A program made the position numbers and the translations under genes. A stretch of DNA of 64,000 nt from Berberis thunbergii (lineage: Eukaryota; Streptophyta; Magnoliopsida; Ranunculales; Berberidaceae), in NCBI GenBank assembly GCA_003290165.1, contig QNQO01000197.1, forward strand, positions 62,001 through 126,000, read 5' to 3'. Positions 45,021 through 57,524 of this stretch are shown piece by piece; position 1 is the first letter of the stretch, and each line of letters begins with the position of its first letter. The notes below the pieces were generated by a model, which had not been told where the DNA came from, did not search any database, and was given only the letters and a program-made list of their open reading frames with translations.

Positions 45021-47432
45021 TGTCACGCCCCGACCCGTCATGGAAATCGTAGCGTGCCGATGCGTGAACTAACCCATAACACAAGCGGATCGTAACTGGC
45101 CACAACATCACAATACAACACATTCTTGATACGAGATTGAAATGGAAATAAAAACTACGATAAAAATTTGAACAAAATAAGTATATTTGATACGCCCCGC
45201 CAGAGTCATAGCGACAAAACCAATATACAAGCATCTAGTGTAACAATATAGTACACCTGATACACACAGAGGAAGCAAAACATACCCGTATAGGGTGGAC
45301 ACGACCAAATAGCACAAAACGCGCCTACAACGGAAAACAGGGCCTACGCACCACGATCAGCAGGAACGCCAACACTGCCTGCACTCCAATAGAAGCACAC
45401 CCCTTGTGGGGTCAGCAAAGCATAACGCTAGCTGGTGCGAGCGAACTAAATACTAATAACAGAATAATATACAAGGAAAATTTATGCCACACAACAATGG
45501 ATAAGTAACAAGTTCTAAAGTCTAAATCACACCGTGTCTCTAATGATAATATTTTTAAGTTCAAGCACCTACACAAGCATTTCAGATTCAACGATAACTA
45601 CAAGTTTACGAAATATGATCATTACAAGTGATTCAAACATGGGAAATATCACGCGATGAAAACAACGACAATTTAGAAATCATGCTTAGTCTCCTTGGTA
45701 TAGCAATCAAGTCGAAACCACAACTTCTGTATAAGTGTCTCATATTGTAGGTATCCGCATACCCTACAAATGTGTCTCACCCAGACACATCCCACAACGT
45801 GCACCAGTACCACTTTGGGCTTGTTTGTATCCTAATGGGGTGCCATCTGCCAAGATACAAACTCAAGCATCCCGAACGACTGGCCTAACACGGCCAACCT
45901 AACACAATCAAACTCAAGTGCGCTGGGATGGAAAGCGAGCAATCTCCAAAGCACGTCCTCCGAGACCCGTCCTACTGCACTCTATAGTAGCAAGTGCGTA
46001 CGGGGGCTCGCCGCACCTCAGCAAGCTTGCCACATGAAATAGCGTCCACAATGTCTAGTGCGAGTCATCTCGAGCACCATCCAACTCACGATGCGAGCAA
46101 GCTCCTAAGCATCGGCACAATAGGCATTATAGCGGGGTAAAGACACTTACACTAACATCCACATGCACAAATGAGGAGTCTGTACATAATCAAAGGTAAC
46201 AGACGTGCAATCATAATCAATTCGGAAATTTTTATAAAACCATGACTATGCCAGAGTCCCAACATGACCCAATTCACCACGATAAATTTATTCGAGTCGA
46301 TTATCATACATGCTCAAGACTCGGCAATCCACGGTAAAACATGACATACTATGCAAACTTGAAAACGAAGCATACAAGTCCAATGTCATTACACCAAAGC
46401 CTAATCACACCAAAATTCATTCACTTTTCGATTTCATTCAAGTATATCATGCTTTCAGAAAACCCAATACATAATTCATTCACAAATAACCAACACAATC
46501 ATCGAAATATCTAAAAACCCCGAATTTCAAATTTGGATTCAATTGTACACAATTGACAGTATAATGTAAAACTTAAATTCAGGATTTCAAATAATTATTT
46601 CTCAAAATAAATATTATAGTTCCACTCACCTGGGCGGAATGGGTTTTCAGAACCCAATTCCTACAGGTCAAAACTCCTAACTCGCAAAACCACGAATGCG
46701 GGACCACGAAAATTTTTAAAACTGCAAGGCGGACTCGAAGGTGAGCAACCTAGCTGAAAACTAAAAAAAATAAATAAATTACAAGTGGCGCGTGATTGAA
46801 AGAAAAACTTACAGGCAATAAAAATTCGGCAAACACCCCGCCGATACCCTCCCTACTCAGGTCTGATCGCCTCCAAACCGCACAACAAGCCGAAAATGGG
46901 TATAAGAACACTCGGAGTCATGAATGTGGGGTTCACCCATGCACCCAAAGTCCAGATTCACGCCGAAGAACCCTCAAAACGAACATGCACCCTGATTTTT
47001 TTGAAAAATCCGGCCAACACCGAAACCACCCTTGCATGTGGGGTCTAAGGGCTCGAAATGACGCCACCAAGGCCCCTCAACAGCTGATCGGAGCTACAAA
47101 ATTCGATCAAACCCAACAAACACCAAATCAGGCCACACAAATATGAAATTTCAATTTTCTCAAATGAAAAACCGAAACAAGAAGGAGAGGGGAGAAAGAG
47201 GAAGAAAAATGAGGAGGAGGAGGTGAGATTAGGGGGAAGAAAACCGACAAACCAAAGCCGATTTCTCGCTGGAGACGAAGGGAACTCGCTCCCTGGAACA
47301 AAAAAAAGGAAAAGAGAAATAGAAGAAAAAAATGAGGGTTTGCCTTTAAAGGGTGGGTGGCTATGTGCCCCCCACCGCATTAACTGAGTACACCCCAGAC
47401 CAAATCTTTTTTTTTAAAACACAGATATTACA
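45021..47432 (-). mobile_element. Solo LTR, 2.4 kb, with 5-bp TSD
   Basis: The segment starts TGTCACGCCCCGACCC and ends AGATATTACA. Both sides carry the 5-bp duplication GTTGG (45016-45020 and 47433-47437), and the flanks rejoin into the TRIM-like repeat. Read on the minus strand it starts TGTAATATCTG and ends GGGGCGTGACA, the usual 3' end of many Ty3/gypsy LTRs, so orientation is probably minus. No internal coding region exists, so it arose by LTR-LTR recombination. A cytosine-rich, TTTAAAGG-containing promoter-like stretch lies at about 47340-47370 on the minus strand. Confidence 0.85.
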
Positions 47433-47491
47433 GTTGGCAAGCTACAAAGGAGAGATCATAGTCCTACATCGCCTTAGTAATGAAGAGTGAT

Positions 47492-47663
47492 TTAGCCAAT
47501 GGCGTGACAGCTCAACTATTGGAGCTAGGCGGATGGTATCACTTGGTCATGGGTTCGAACCCAGCTTGCGGCATCTTTATCAGTTTATGCTGTGTTGACT
47601 AGTTCTGGTCTTTAATGGGTTCTGGGATCCTATAAAAACCCTGCTCGCCTTCCAAAAAAAAAA
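47492..47663 (+). mobile_element. tRNA-derived SINE with poly(A) tail and TSD
   Basis: It has ACAGCTCAACTATTGG (A-box like), GGGTTCGAACCC (B box) at 47549-47560, and a tail of ten A residues ending near 47663. Flanking GAAGAGTGAT (47482-47491) and GAAGGGTGAT (47665-47674) form a target duplication with one mismatch. The uninterrupted form of the target, GGAAGGGTGATGTACTA, is present at about 44758. Confidence 0.8.
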
Positions 47664-47765
47664 GGAAGGGTGATGTACTATATATATATATACGAGGTTG
47701 GATCTACAAAGTACTACGCGTTTTAAAACTGTGCAGGCTTTGGGCCCAAAGCCGACTGATTGATG

Positions 47766-48180
47766 CAAAAAACTGACATTAATGTCGTTGCATGATTTTC
47801 GACATCAATCAAAGAAATATTAGTTGTTTCTATTTATTTTTTCCTTCAACCCGCAATACATTCTTCAATAATGCATAGTGGAAGTAGGAGTTATCGACTA
47901 CTTCACTTGGATTAGAAGACAATATTTGATTTTCAACTTAAAGAATAAAAATAATAGCAAAATAATGGATGGTGAAAATAAATATTAAACTAAAAGTTAA
48001 AGAACAAAGAAAAACAAAGATAAAACTTACTTTTTCAATGGAACACTTTCTCCAAAGTAAAAATATAAAGCCAGGAACTACAACTAAAAAACTCTGTAAA
48101 AAAAACTATAAAAAAAAGCTATCCCTTATGAACTCCATGTATGAGATTTTTATAGGTAAAAAAGGTTTGAAAGAAACAAG
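47766..48180. other. AT-rich spacer, no gene recognised
   Basis: Nothing recognisable. The pol region interrupted at 44660 does not resume here. Confidence 0.45.
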
Positions 48181-48186
48181 GAAACA

Positions 48187-48390
48187 TGGTTTGAGTTAAA
48201 CAGTGAAACATGGTTGAATGAAACAAGGAATGGTTGAGTGAAACAAGGAAACATGGTTTGAGTTAAACAATGAAACATGGTTGAATGAAACAAGGAATGG
48301 TTGAGTGAAACAAGGAAACATGGTTTGAGTTAAACAATAAAACATGGTTGAATGAAACAAGGAATGGTTGAGTGAAACAAGGAAAGGTGT
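48187..48390. repeat. 67-bp minisatellite, about three copies
   Basis: TGAAACATGGTTGAATG recurs at 48204, 48271 and 48338, a spacing of 67 bp. Units are composed of shorter related blocks (GAAACAAGGAATGG, GAAACAAGGAAACATGG), showing growth by internal duplication. Confidence 0.9.
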
Positions 48391-48419
48391 TAGAGTTGAA
48401 TAAGGAAACATGTCTTGTA

Positions 48420-49440
48420 GAGATTTTTTTATGATAAAGTTGGCCATGTGGACGTCCAAATCTTCATATTGATTTTCTCGAGATCTGTAGTTGTTGTTGC
48501 TTTGTAGGCCTGACTAATGGGCCTTGAGATTGAAATTCTTTAATCCTGATTAATGCATTCAAATTCCCATTGGGCCTTCTAGTTGATGAATTTAGCCTTG
48601 TTGTGCCACTTTATGCATAATTTGAGATTTGTACTTGAATTCCTACAAAATGCGCAAAATACACGTAATTGATAATTGTCATGCTAGAGGACTAATATGC
48701 TGGTATGACTCGATTGCATTTACAATATGCACATTACAAATGAGCAACTTTGGAACAAGGTATGTGTATGTGAATGACCAACAAATGCAACTTTTCATGT
48801 CAAAGTAACATACATCCTAATCTACCTTTGGAACAACCGTTTTGATTTCAAAATTCACCAGTTAATCTCTCTGAAATGATCACTCTGAGTTTTGGTAAAC
48901 TATTTTCTCTCTTGCAAGTGAGGAAAAAAGGAAATGCGAAAATTCAAACTTTTCACATGCTCATAAGAATAAACAGACATGAAAGAGAATAATAGTCTCA
49001 TGGAAGGAATGTTAATCACTTGCAAGAATGTCGAGTTACCCACCATAGCGTCTTCTCATCTACACTCCACTTCTTACCATAGGGTTAATGAGAACTTCTC
49101 TAAAAAGGCAATGAATCTGGTTTATTTATTTATTTAGTTATTTATTTTTTATTTTATATGAGGAAGAGTGGCGTAGATGGTAAGTAAAGAAATGTTTCTG
49201 AAAATGTAGGGTCTTCAAATAGATTAATAAGGGACTCATCAATCACTTCCTTTTATTCTCCTTTCTTCACAACTTTTTTTTCATAACTTTTTTTTTTACT
49301 TGTCGACAATATTTTACTTTGGGCATCACTTGGTCTTCAATATTTGCAAAGTGGTCTTCAATATTGTCGACAATATTTTTTTCATGATTTGCCACATCGC
49401 TTATTCAACAAACTGGAGTAATTAAGTACAGGGATTCAGG
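48420..49440 (-). other. Decayed Athila-like untranslated sequence
   Basis: The part at 48890-49080 (GTGAGGAAAAAAGGAAATG, then CACTTGCAAGAATGTCGAG) resembles the inverted Athila 3' region at 35865-36010 in the same order. This suggests a second inverted remnant. No gene. Confidence 0.4.
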
Positions 49441-49459
49441 AACCCCTACTGTACCATGT

Positions 49460-52400
49460 TTCATTGGAAAAGACTTTGAAAGTCGTGCCTTGATCGACTT
49501 AGGAGCGAGTGTAAATCTCTTACCTTATCATATATATTTAGAACTTGGGTTAAAGGATATGCGACCAACAAAGGTAATTCTTAAGCTAGCAGATGAGTCG
49601 AAACGATACCCTGGAGGAATAGTTTTGGATGTGATTGTTCAAGTTGTAGATTTCTATTATCCAGTTGATTATATCATCTTAGACACTAGCCCGAGCCCAA
49701 ATAATTAAATTCTTGTCATCTTAGGGTGACCCTTCTTAGCAACTGCAGAGGCTAACATCAAGTGTGGAATCGGTAGCATGTATGTTTCCTTTAGGAACCT
49801 TAAAGCTGAATTGAATATTTGTAAGGCCTTGCAAAGGAGAGATGATCTCGATATGTTTAAGGAAGAAGAAGTGTGTATTATTCGATCTTTTTAGTCTATG
49901 GCTCAATCGTCACCAGATGACGTATTGCTTCGTTGTCTCTCACACTTTGGTATGAACCTAGATATGGACGAGGCTATTGAAGAGGTCAACAATATGTTGG
50001 ATAATGTGCCCATAATGCAAATACATGAATCTGAGCCATTATCACGTTATCAATATGCGGAAGAGTTGTATTCATCTTCTTATTTTAGATAACAGTCACA
50101 AGAGAGTGACTCATCCACAAACACTCAAAAATTACTAGAACATAAGCCTTTACCAAATGAATTGAGATATGCATTTCTCGGTCCTGCGGAGAGTTATCCA
50201 GTGATTATTGTCTTAGATCTCACTGAGGAACACAGTGATAAGTTGTTGGAGGTCCTTAAAGCTCATAAGTCAGCCATTGCTTGGAATATTCATGATATCA
50301 AGGGTATTGACCCTATTGTCTGTGAGCATCATATTTATTTGGAAGATGAAACCAAAACATCCTGAGAGTCTCAGCGACGTCTAAATCCCATTTTTAAAGA
50401 TGTCGTAAAAGAAGAAGTGTTGAAACTCCTAAATGCAAACATCATCTATGTTATCTCTGATAGACAATGGGTTAGCCCAGTCCATGTGGTTCCTAAGAAG
50501 TCAAGAATTATAGTTGTTGAAAATGAGAACAAGGAACTTGTGCCACAAAGAGTGAAAAAGGGATGGAGAGTATGCATTGATTATCGTAAGTTGAATTCTG
50601 ATACTCGAAAAAATCACTTTTCCCTTCCCTTTATTGATCAGATGCTTGAGACGTTAACGGGTCATCCTTACTATTGTTTCTTGGATGGATATTCTGGATA
50701 TAATCAAATCCCTATTGCACAAGATGATCAAAATAAAACCACATTCGCTTGTCCTTTTGGTACTTATGCTTATCGTCGATGCATTTTGGGCTATGTAACG
50801 CACCTGCGACATTTCAAAGATGCATGTCTAGCATATTCAGTGATATGGTGGACAACTTTCTAGGGATATTTATGAATGATTTTTCAGTATTCGGCTCATC
50901 TTTTGACCAATGCCTACATCACCTCTCACTTGTCTCAGAGCCTTGTGAAGAAAAATGTCTTGTTCTAAATTGGGTGAAGTGTCACTTCATGGTGAAGCAG
51001 GGCATTGTTCTTGGGCATGTTGTCTCTCCAAAAGGCATTGAAGTGGACAAAACTAAGATTGATGTCATTTCATCTCTTCCGATTCCAAAATTTGTTAAAG
51101 ATGTGCGATCTTTCTTGGGGGCATGCTAGATTTTATCGCCGCTTCATTAAAGATTTCTCCAAGATTGCACGCCCTTTGAGCAGTCTCTTAGCCAAGGATG
51201 TTCCCTTTTTTTTACGACAAGTGCATATTTGCGTTTCTGCATCTTAAATCTGAACTAGTCTCAACTCCTATCATCCGAGCTCCTGATTGGTTGCTACCCT
51301 TTAAGATTATGTGTGATGCCTCTGACTATGCTATAGGTGCAGTTTTGGGTTAGAAAGTTAACAAACTTCCTCATGTCACATACTATGCTAGCAAAACTCT
51401 GAATGAGGCTCAACTCAATTACTCGACCACGGAGAAAGAGATGTTAGCTATTGTTTATGCATTAGATAAATTTCGTTCATATCTCATTGGAGCTAAAGTC
51501 ATTGTGTACACTGACCATGCAGCCCTTAGATACCTTCTCAATAAGAAATACACCAAACCTCGTCTGATTCTATGAGTTCTTTTGCTTCAAGAATTTGATC
51601 TTGAAATACGAGATAAGTCAGGTACAAAAAATGCGATCGCCGACCACTTGTCTAGGCTAACATCACAGTCATCTACTAGTATCTTGCACATTCAAGAGGA
51701 CTTCCCAGATGAACAACTTCTCTTGGTAGAGCAAGAGCTTCCTTGGTATGCCGACATTGTCATTTTTTTAGCAACTGAGGAACTCCCTTCACACTGGTCT
51801 AAGCCAGATCGTGATAAGTTTTGTCCAGGGTCAAGTATTATTCTTGGGATGAGCCATATTTGTACAAATACTGCCCTGACCAACTTATTCGAAGATGTGT
51901 TCCAGAAGTTGAACAATTGAGCATTCTCTCATTTTGCCATAATCAAGCTTGTGGTGGGCATTTTAGTTCTACGAAAACTGCGGAGAAGGTTCTCTAAGCA
52001 GGTTTTTATTGGCCTACCATTTTTCGAGATGCCCATGAGTATTGTAAAGCATGTCACCGATGTCAACAACTTGGGCGAATAACTCGTCGAAACATGATGC
52101 CTCTGAATCCTATTCTAGTGGTTGAAGTTTTTGATGTTTGGGGCATCGATTTTATGGGACCGTTTCCATCCTCCCATGGGTATCAATACATCCTTCTTGC
52201 AGTGGATTACATTTCTAAATGGATAGAGGCCATTGCCACTAAGACCAATGATCACTAAATTGTTATTTCATTCATAAGGGAGTTTATCTTTAGTAGATTT
52301 GGCACCCCAAGGGTATCATTAGTGATGGGGGTAAGCATTTCTGTAACCGCGTCTTTGAGCATCTTGTTAAAAGGTATGAGATTACTCACAAAGTTTCCCT

Positions 52401-52884
52401 TTCCTGCCATCCTCAAATAAGCAGTCAAGTTGAAGTCCCGAATCTTAAAATCAAGAACATCATCGAAAAGACTATCAATCCAAATCGAAAAGATTGGTCT
52501 TTACGTCTTTTGGATGCATTATGGGCTTATCGAACTGTATTCAAAACTCCTTTAGGGATGTCTCTCTATATATTGGTCTTTGGCAAACCTTGTCACCTTC
52601 CTGTCCAACTCCAACATAGAGCTTATTGGGCTATAAAGAGTCTAAACTTTGACCTCGATATGGCTGGTAAAAGACAGAAACTTCAGCTTGATGAGCTAGA
52701 TGAATTGAAGTATGATGCTTATAACTTATCAAAAAACTACAAAGATAAAATGAAGTGGATACATGACAAAAGCATCATGAGAAAAGAGTTTCAAGTAAAT
52801 GGACAACGACTGAAGTCATACCATGAACTTCCCACAAGGTCAGTGGAAACCATTCAGTTGATTGATCCCAACTATGAGGATTAG
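49460..52884 (+). pseudogene. Athila-type Ty3/gypsy pol (protease, RT, RNase H, integrase), decayed
   Basis: Protease (about 49480-49870) has ALIDLGASVNLLPYHIYLEL. RT (50417-51130) has WVSPVHVVPKK, WRVCIDYRKLNSDTRKNHF and YYCFLDGYSGYNQIPI. The metal-binding motif, normally FMDDF, reads FMNDF (50870-50884), so one catalytic Asp is gone. RNase H (51306-51660) has [26 protein letters not shown] and [10 protein letters not shown]. Integrase (51900-52884) has the zinc motif HNQACGGHF with CKACHRC, and [20 protein letters not shown]. Frameshifts occur near 50779, 51119 and 51225 and stops are frequent. At 52785 MRKEF joins directly to QVNGQRLK, so about 50 residues of the integrase end (present at 37598-37829) are deleted. 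Confidence 0.85.
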
Positions 52885-54555
52885 TCACGCCTACAAATTC
52901 CTACTCCACTAAGCTTGTTTGGGGGTGGTATCCACCACCCCCATTACGTCTGGCAATGACATTAAACTTAGCGCTACTGGGAAACAGCCCAATCCGTTTA
53001 TGCATTCATTCATTCATAAAATAATAATAGTAATAATATTAAAAAAAATACCGCCAATTCCTGTTTGGGGTGATGTATTTTAATAATGCATCACCCCCAC
53101 CAACTCACTCTTTTTTCATTGCAATGATAGTACAGATGTTCAACAAATCACCTGAGGTAATAAGTTCTAAATTTTATTTCTAACTTTTCATTTCATTTGT
53201 TTAACATTGGGGACAATGTTCTGATTGTTTGTAGTTTTTAGTGAGGAAGAGAATTTATTCCTTATTAACTTATTTTTAATATGCCTCGAAGGGTCGAGTG
53301 CAACTTGTAATAGTTAGGCATTATTTTAGCATTAGGCTGATTGTTAGTTTTAGGTTAGATTTAATTCACTTTCAAAAAAAAATTTAAGTTAAAAAAAAAA
53401 TTCTGACTTCTTGACCAAGACCATTAAACATCTTTGCATGTGTAATTGTTTGATTGTGTGTTTATTTATTTAGACAGCAATCGAAGTCAGAAATAAAATA
53501 AATAAATAAAATTGAAAAGGGCAATTTTTTTTTTGTAGTGGACAACCAGTGGTGTTGGGGGAGAGAGCAATTGCTTGGGGGAGAGAGCAATTTCTACTCC
53601 CACGGTGGAAACCTTGTGTCCGAGCTCACAAGTTAGTAAGTATCTCTTTCAGACACATTGTTTTAGTGGTTTGGGTGCTGAATGGAAATCTATTGGACAT
53701 CATTTGGTGTTTGTTTATGTTTTTGCATCTTAACGAACTGCATGGTTGCTTACGTTAATAAACTACCATAAACAGAGAGGGCAGACCTAGCCCTATTTTT
53801 GAAACTGGTGGGATTTCATCATCCACCTCATCACTCCAGCTGTGTGAAACCAAGACACATAATAAAATCAATTAAGATTAGAGCCAACTAGGACAATGTT
53901 CATAGGACAGTGTTCATAGGACAACTAAGACCTAGGTTATGTTACTGAATTTTGTCTTGACTAAAGCAAAACGTGACGTTGGGTTTAATCATTCAATGAA
54001 CTTCGAGAGGCCACTGCCACATGGGTAACTCACCCGGTATTCCAAGTCATTAGTAAGCTGCACACCGCAGAAAGACGTGGTGTAACTAACACTTTTGACT
54101 AGGAACACACAGCCTAAGTACGTATTTGACACACATCGTTCTCATATCAATTGGTCTACAGAGCGGTAGCACAGGTACAATTCTTAATTAGACCATGTGA
54201 TCTCTTGTACTTGTGCCATAATCCGGCTTCTTGCAAGCGTAACTCTGACCTCCTGATTTTGGACTTTGTACTGTTGGATACAAACTTTTAGGATCACCTG
54301 TTAGCACCCTATCTAATCAGGCAATAATAGATAACAGCGTAACGCCAGCTGGTTTCAATCAATCTTGTCCCTCACAGATTAACAAGATAAAATCCCATTA
54401 AAATGTTGTTTTCTTAGACTTGGCATTTGTGTGGTTCAGAATTGATTGTTGCTTGTGTATGTCTTCTTAGCAATCGTCTAGGGATACTTGATCTTGTGTT
54501 TTGTCACTATCATTTTTCCAATCCATTTTTTTTCCTTTCATGAAAGTTTGGGAAC
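52885..54555 (+). other. 3' non-coding region of the Athila-type element
   Basis: Carries AACATTGGGGACAATGTTC (53201-53219), the landmark after integrase in this lineage, with purine-rich tracts (TTGGGGGAGAGAGCAATT, twice at 53558-53594). No complete LTR was defined. No other gene. Confidence 0.55.
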
Positions 54556-54940
54556 CACTACACCAAAAACCCCATTTAGCCACGCCGAGCTAGCCACGGT
54601 TTTAAACCGTTGGGCTATTTGCCACGGCCATAAACCGTAGCTATATTTACCAACGGCTTAAAACCGTGGGTAAAAAAAACCTGGCCACGGCTTAAAACCG
54701 TTGGTATATTTGGCACGGCTAAAAACCGTGACTAATAGTAGCAACGGCTCCAGACCGTGGGCAGTAGTAGCAACGGTTTAAAACCGTTGCAACAAAATAC
54801 TTTAGCAACGGTTATAAACCGTGGCTATGTATAGCAACGGCTAAAAACCGTTGCAAAAACAAATTTAGCAACGGTTCTAAACCGTGGCTATATATAGCAA
54901 CGGCTCAGAACCGTGGCTACATGAAAAGCCGAAAAAAAAA
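54556..54940 (+). mobile_element. CACTA transposon terminus, palindromic-repeat family
   Basis: It begins CACTACACCAAAAACCCC and continues with GCCACGGTTTTAAACCGTTGG-type palindromic units spaced about 30-40 bp apart. The terminal bases are the inverse of the ends at 9079 and 12484, so they belong to the same family. The opposite end was not found before the window edge, so the element is either longer than 9 kb or truncated. Confidence 0.82.
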
Positions 54941-54954
54941 TTTGGGCGGGGTAT

Positions 54955-55262
54955 TTTAGCGCTCGACCTTCCCTCCACTCGACTTTCATCGACAAAAAGC
55001 TTCCCTCCTCCCCTCCACTCGACATCGTCTCCTTCGCTGCTCCCTCCCTCGACTCGACTTCCTGCTCCCTCCCTCGACTCGACTTCCTGCTCCCTCTCTC
55101 GACTCGACTTCCCTGCTCCTTCTCCTTCCCTGCTCCCTCCCTCGACTTCCCTCCTCCCCTCCTTCCCTGCTCCCTCGACTTCCCTGCTCCTCCTTCGACT
55201 TCCCTGCTCCTCCCTCGACTTCCCTCCTCCCCTGGTCTTCCCTCCACTCGGCGTCTTCAAAA
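54955..55262. repeat. CT-rich minisatellite (CTCGACTTCCCTGCTCCCTC type)
   Basis: Repeats of roughly 15-20 bp alternating CTCGACTT and CCCTGCTCC or CCCTCC. It is followed by CAGGTACTCTCTCTCTC and AAATTAGGGTT, which look like a plant 5'UTR and first intron. The open frames here in three phases are products of the repeat. Confidence 0.75.
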
Positions 55263-57440
55263 TCGATCAGGCCCTCTCTCGTACAGGTACTCTCTCTCTC
55301 TTGTATTTTTTATGAAATTAGGGTTCGTAGAGTTTTTATTTCTGATCCTTCTCTTGCTGGTTGTAATTAGACAACATTTCTTTACACTAATAAGTTCCAA
55401 ATTTCAACAATTGCATCTATCTAACCTGGTTTTGAGTTGATGCATGAGTTTTACTTATTGCTATGTTTAAAGGTACAAAACAAAGCCATCAAGCTGACTT
55501 TTGTTGGTCAGAGTACCAAGTTGAATGGATTAGGAACTGAACTATTAGGTTTTTCCTAGAAATGATGTCATGTTTAGGTATAAGGAATTTGATTTTGCTG
55601 GTATCCATTATTATCCATAAACGTCTTTTTTTTTGGAATTTTCATCAAAGCAACTGTCTAGATGAAGTTGACTGTGCACCTCAATGTCTCTCTAGAGAAA
55701 ACAAATTATACTTCAAAAATTCAAACATTAACTACTTTTTAACTTCAGTTTACCAAACTGATCATGTTTCAAATTAAATACCTAATGTTCGAATTGTCAT
55801 TGTCCCTAATCTATCCTAAAGCTAAACTATTAATCTCAAACTTATCTATCAATTAACTTTGGTTACGTAAGCTTCTAGAAAGGATGGATTGGAGCTATGC
55901 TATATTTGACGCGAGCATGTGACATAGTATCCAGACATTTGGGTTTTTAGGGACTAAATAGACCATATATATCACGGTCATTGGATCGTTTAAATCTCAC
56001 AGCTTTATCAGAGAAGTTGTACGATCCCTTGTAAAATATGTTTTACATTAATCCAACTTGTGTCATTATATCATACATAGGCCATGTAAAAAATTTCAAA
56101 ATTACTTAAAAAAGAATTGAATTATCTTACACTACACCCTCATTACTTTGAAAACCAATAATGGGGTAAGGGGGACTTAAAGCCTGAACCCTTAATTTTT
56201 CTCAAAAAAAAAAAAAAAAAAAAAAAAACCTGAACACTTCAAAAGTGAAACTAAATTTTTTTTTTTTTTGAAATGTCAGTTGAGTATCTTTTGATGCTTC
56301 TCTTGCTGGTTGTGTAGAACACATAGTGTTTTTGGTGGAAACCCAAGTTGGGCTTTGTTGGTGTGGAGATTGAATTGAAAGAGTGGGATGTATAGACAGT
56401 GCAAATTGCCATTTTTTTTTTTCTTCAAGATTTTCTCTAGCTGCTTTCAAGAACCATGCAATAGGTTATGCTTCTTACTTTCCTTTGGTTCCAAAGGAAA
56501 ACTAAAGAATGTAAAGAAAATGAAACTAGTTTTGATAGAAGTAAGAGAAGAAGAAAATATATGTTTTTGAAGATAGAATATATCTGATGTGTGTTTGTTT
56601 TGTAAAAATTATGGGGTTTTGTTACAACTCCTTGTTTTTCACACAAAAATGGAGTGGATTTTAAGGTGAGAAGAGTAAGGCCATGGTTGGAGCTAAGTCC
56701 ACCTATTTTTTGAATTGAATTTAATAATAACAGTATATTTTTATTTATTTTAATATTTTCTGTATTTTGGACAAGAAACAAAAACTTGTTGATCGATGAT
56801 CTGATATTTGTGATGGACAAGAGGCTCAAGGAGAAGCTTGGTGGTGATTAAATTTCAAGTATGGATGTGGGGTGACATATGGCATTCAATGAGTGGTTGA
56901 TTGGAGATAGAGAGGGTAAGTAAGAGTGCATGAGAGGAGTGGAGGAAATATGGAGCAAAGCATCAATCACCCTCTTTAGTATTAATTGTATGTCATGAAC
57001 TCATGGGGTTGTTATCTTTGCTTATGGGGAACTTGATTGGAACTCCTTTCCTGTGACAAGTACTGATTTCAACTTTCTCCATACCTCCGGAAAAAACATG
57101 AAAATAAAGGCTCGAATTTATTGTGATGGAATTGAACCGGATAATCGAAAAAGAAGGAAAAAAAATTTATGATTTGTTTACTGAATGTGGATTGTGTTGT
57201 AGTGCTTGATTGTGTTGTAGTGCTTGTGTTGTAGTGGTTGATTGCTTGATCGCATAATTTGTTCTGGAGGGTTCAAATACATGACTAGTAATATCATCCA
57301 CCAAAAGTTACAAGGAAGCTTTAATGGATAATTTTAACTTGTAATGTGCATTTTAAAACAAACTGTTTATATGTAAGTTGGTCCACAAATTCTGTTTTGT
57401 TGATGCTAATGATAATGTTGCTTTATTGTCTATCTTCCAG
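55263..57440. other. AT-rich intron-like region
   Basis: No coding region recognised. It contains A- and T-runs (about 56203-56228 and 56258-56270) and GTGTTGTAGTGCTTG repeated at about 57195-57235. It could be intron between a CT-rich first exon and the MBF1 exon. Confidence 0.4.
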
Positions 57441-57524
57441 CTACAGCAGGAACAAACAAGGCTGCCTGCAGTGGCAATACTTTGAACACGAGGAAGCTTG
57501 ATAAAGAAACAGAAGTTCTTGTTC
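57441..57524 (+). pseudogene. Isolated exon of multiprotein-bridging factor 1
   Basis: Between CTTCCAG and GTGAGT lies an 84-bp exon that reads TAGTNKAACSGNTLNTRKLD, then KETEVLV. Plant MBF1a/b proteins have AGTNKAA..SLNTRKLD.DTENL at the same place, just before the helix-turn-helix domain. MBF1 is a small (about 140 residues) transcription coactivator that bridges TBP and bZIP factors. Changes such as DTENL to ETEVL, and the absence of flanking MBF1 exons (the HTH domain ELKKAI... is not seen downstream), indicate a stray piece. Confidence 0.72.

Larger units (their letters stand above)
44660..47765 (+). mobile_element. TRIM-like small LTR element, interrupted by two insertions
   Basis: Two related segments of about 200-300 bp flank a short middle part. 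The left one (about 44660-44874) and the right one (from about 44947, continuing at 47433-47491 and 47665-47760) share ATGGATCCC, GTTGGCAAGCTACAAA, GGAAGGGTGATGTACTA, ACGAGGTTGGATCTA and GGCCCAAAGC. After the left copy comes AAGTATCAGAGCCTGACC, close to TGGTATCAGAGC, the initiator tRNA-Met primer-binding site. This is the layout of a terminal-repeat retrotransposon in miniature. The right copy is split by a solo LTR and a SINE. Exact LTR ends are not certain. Confidence 0.65.

Noticed and set aside
54877..55315. Overlapping open frames of 119-143 codons on both strands
   Set aside because: All are phases of a CT-rich minisatellite.
57195..57240. CACTA-type 3' end (GTTGTAGTG) for the element starting at 54556
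   Set aside because: The bases before GTAGTG do not match the inverse of CACTACACCAAAAACCCC, and no subterminal palindromes precede it.
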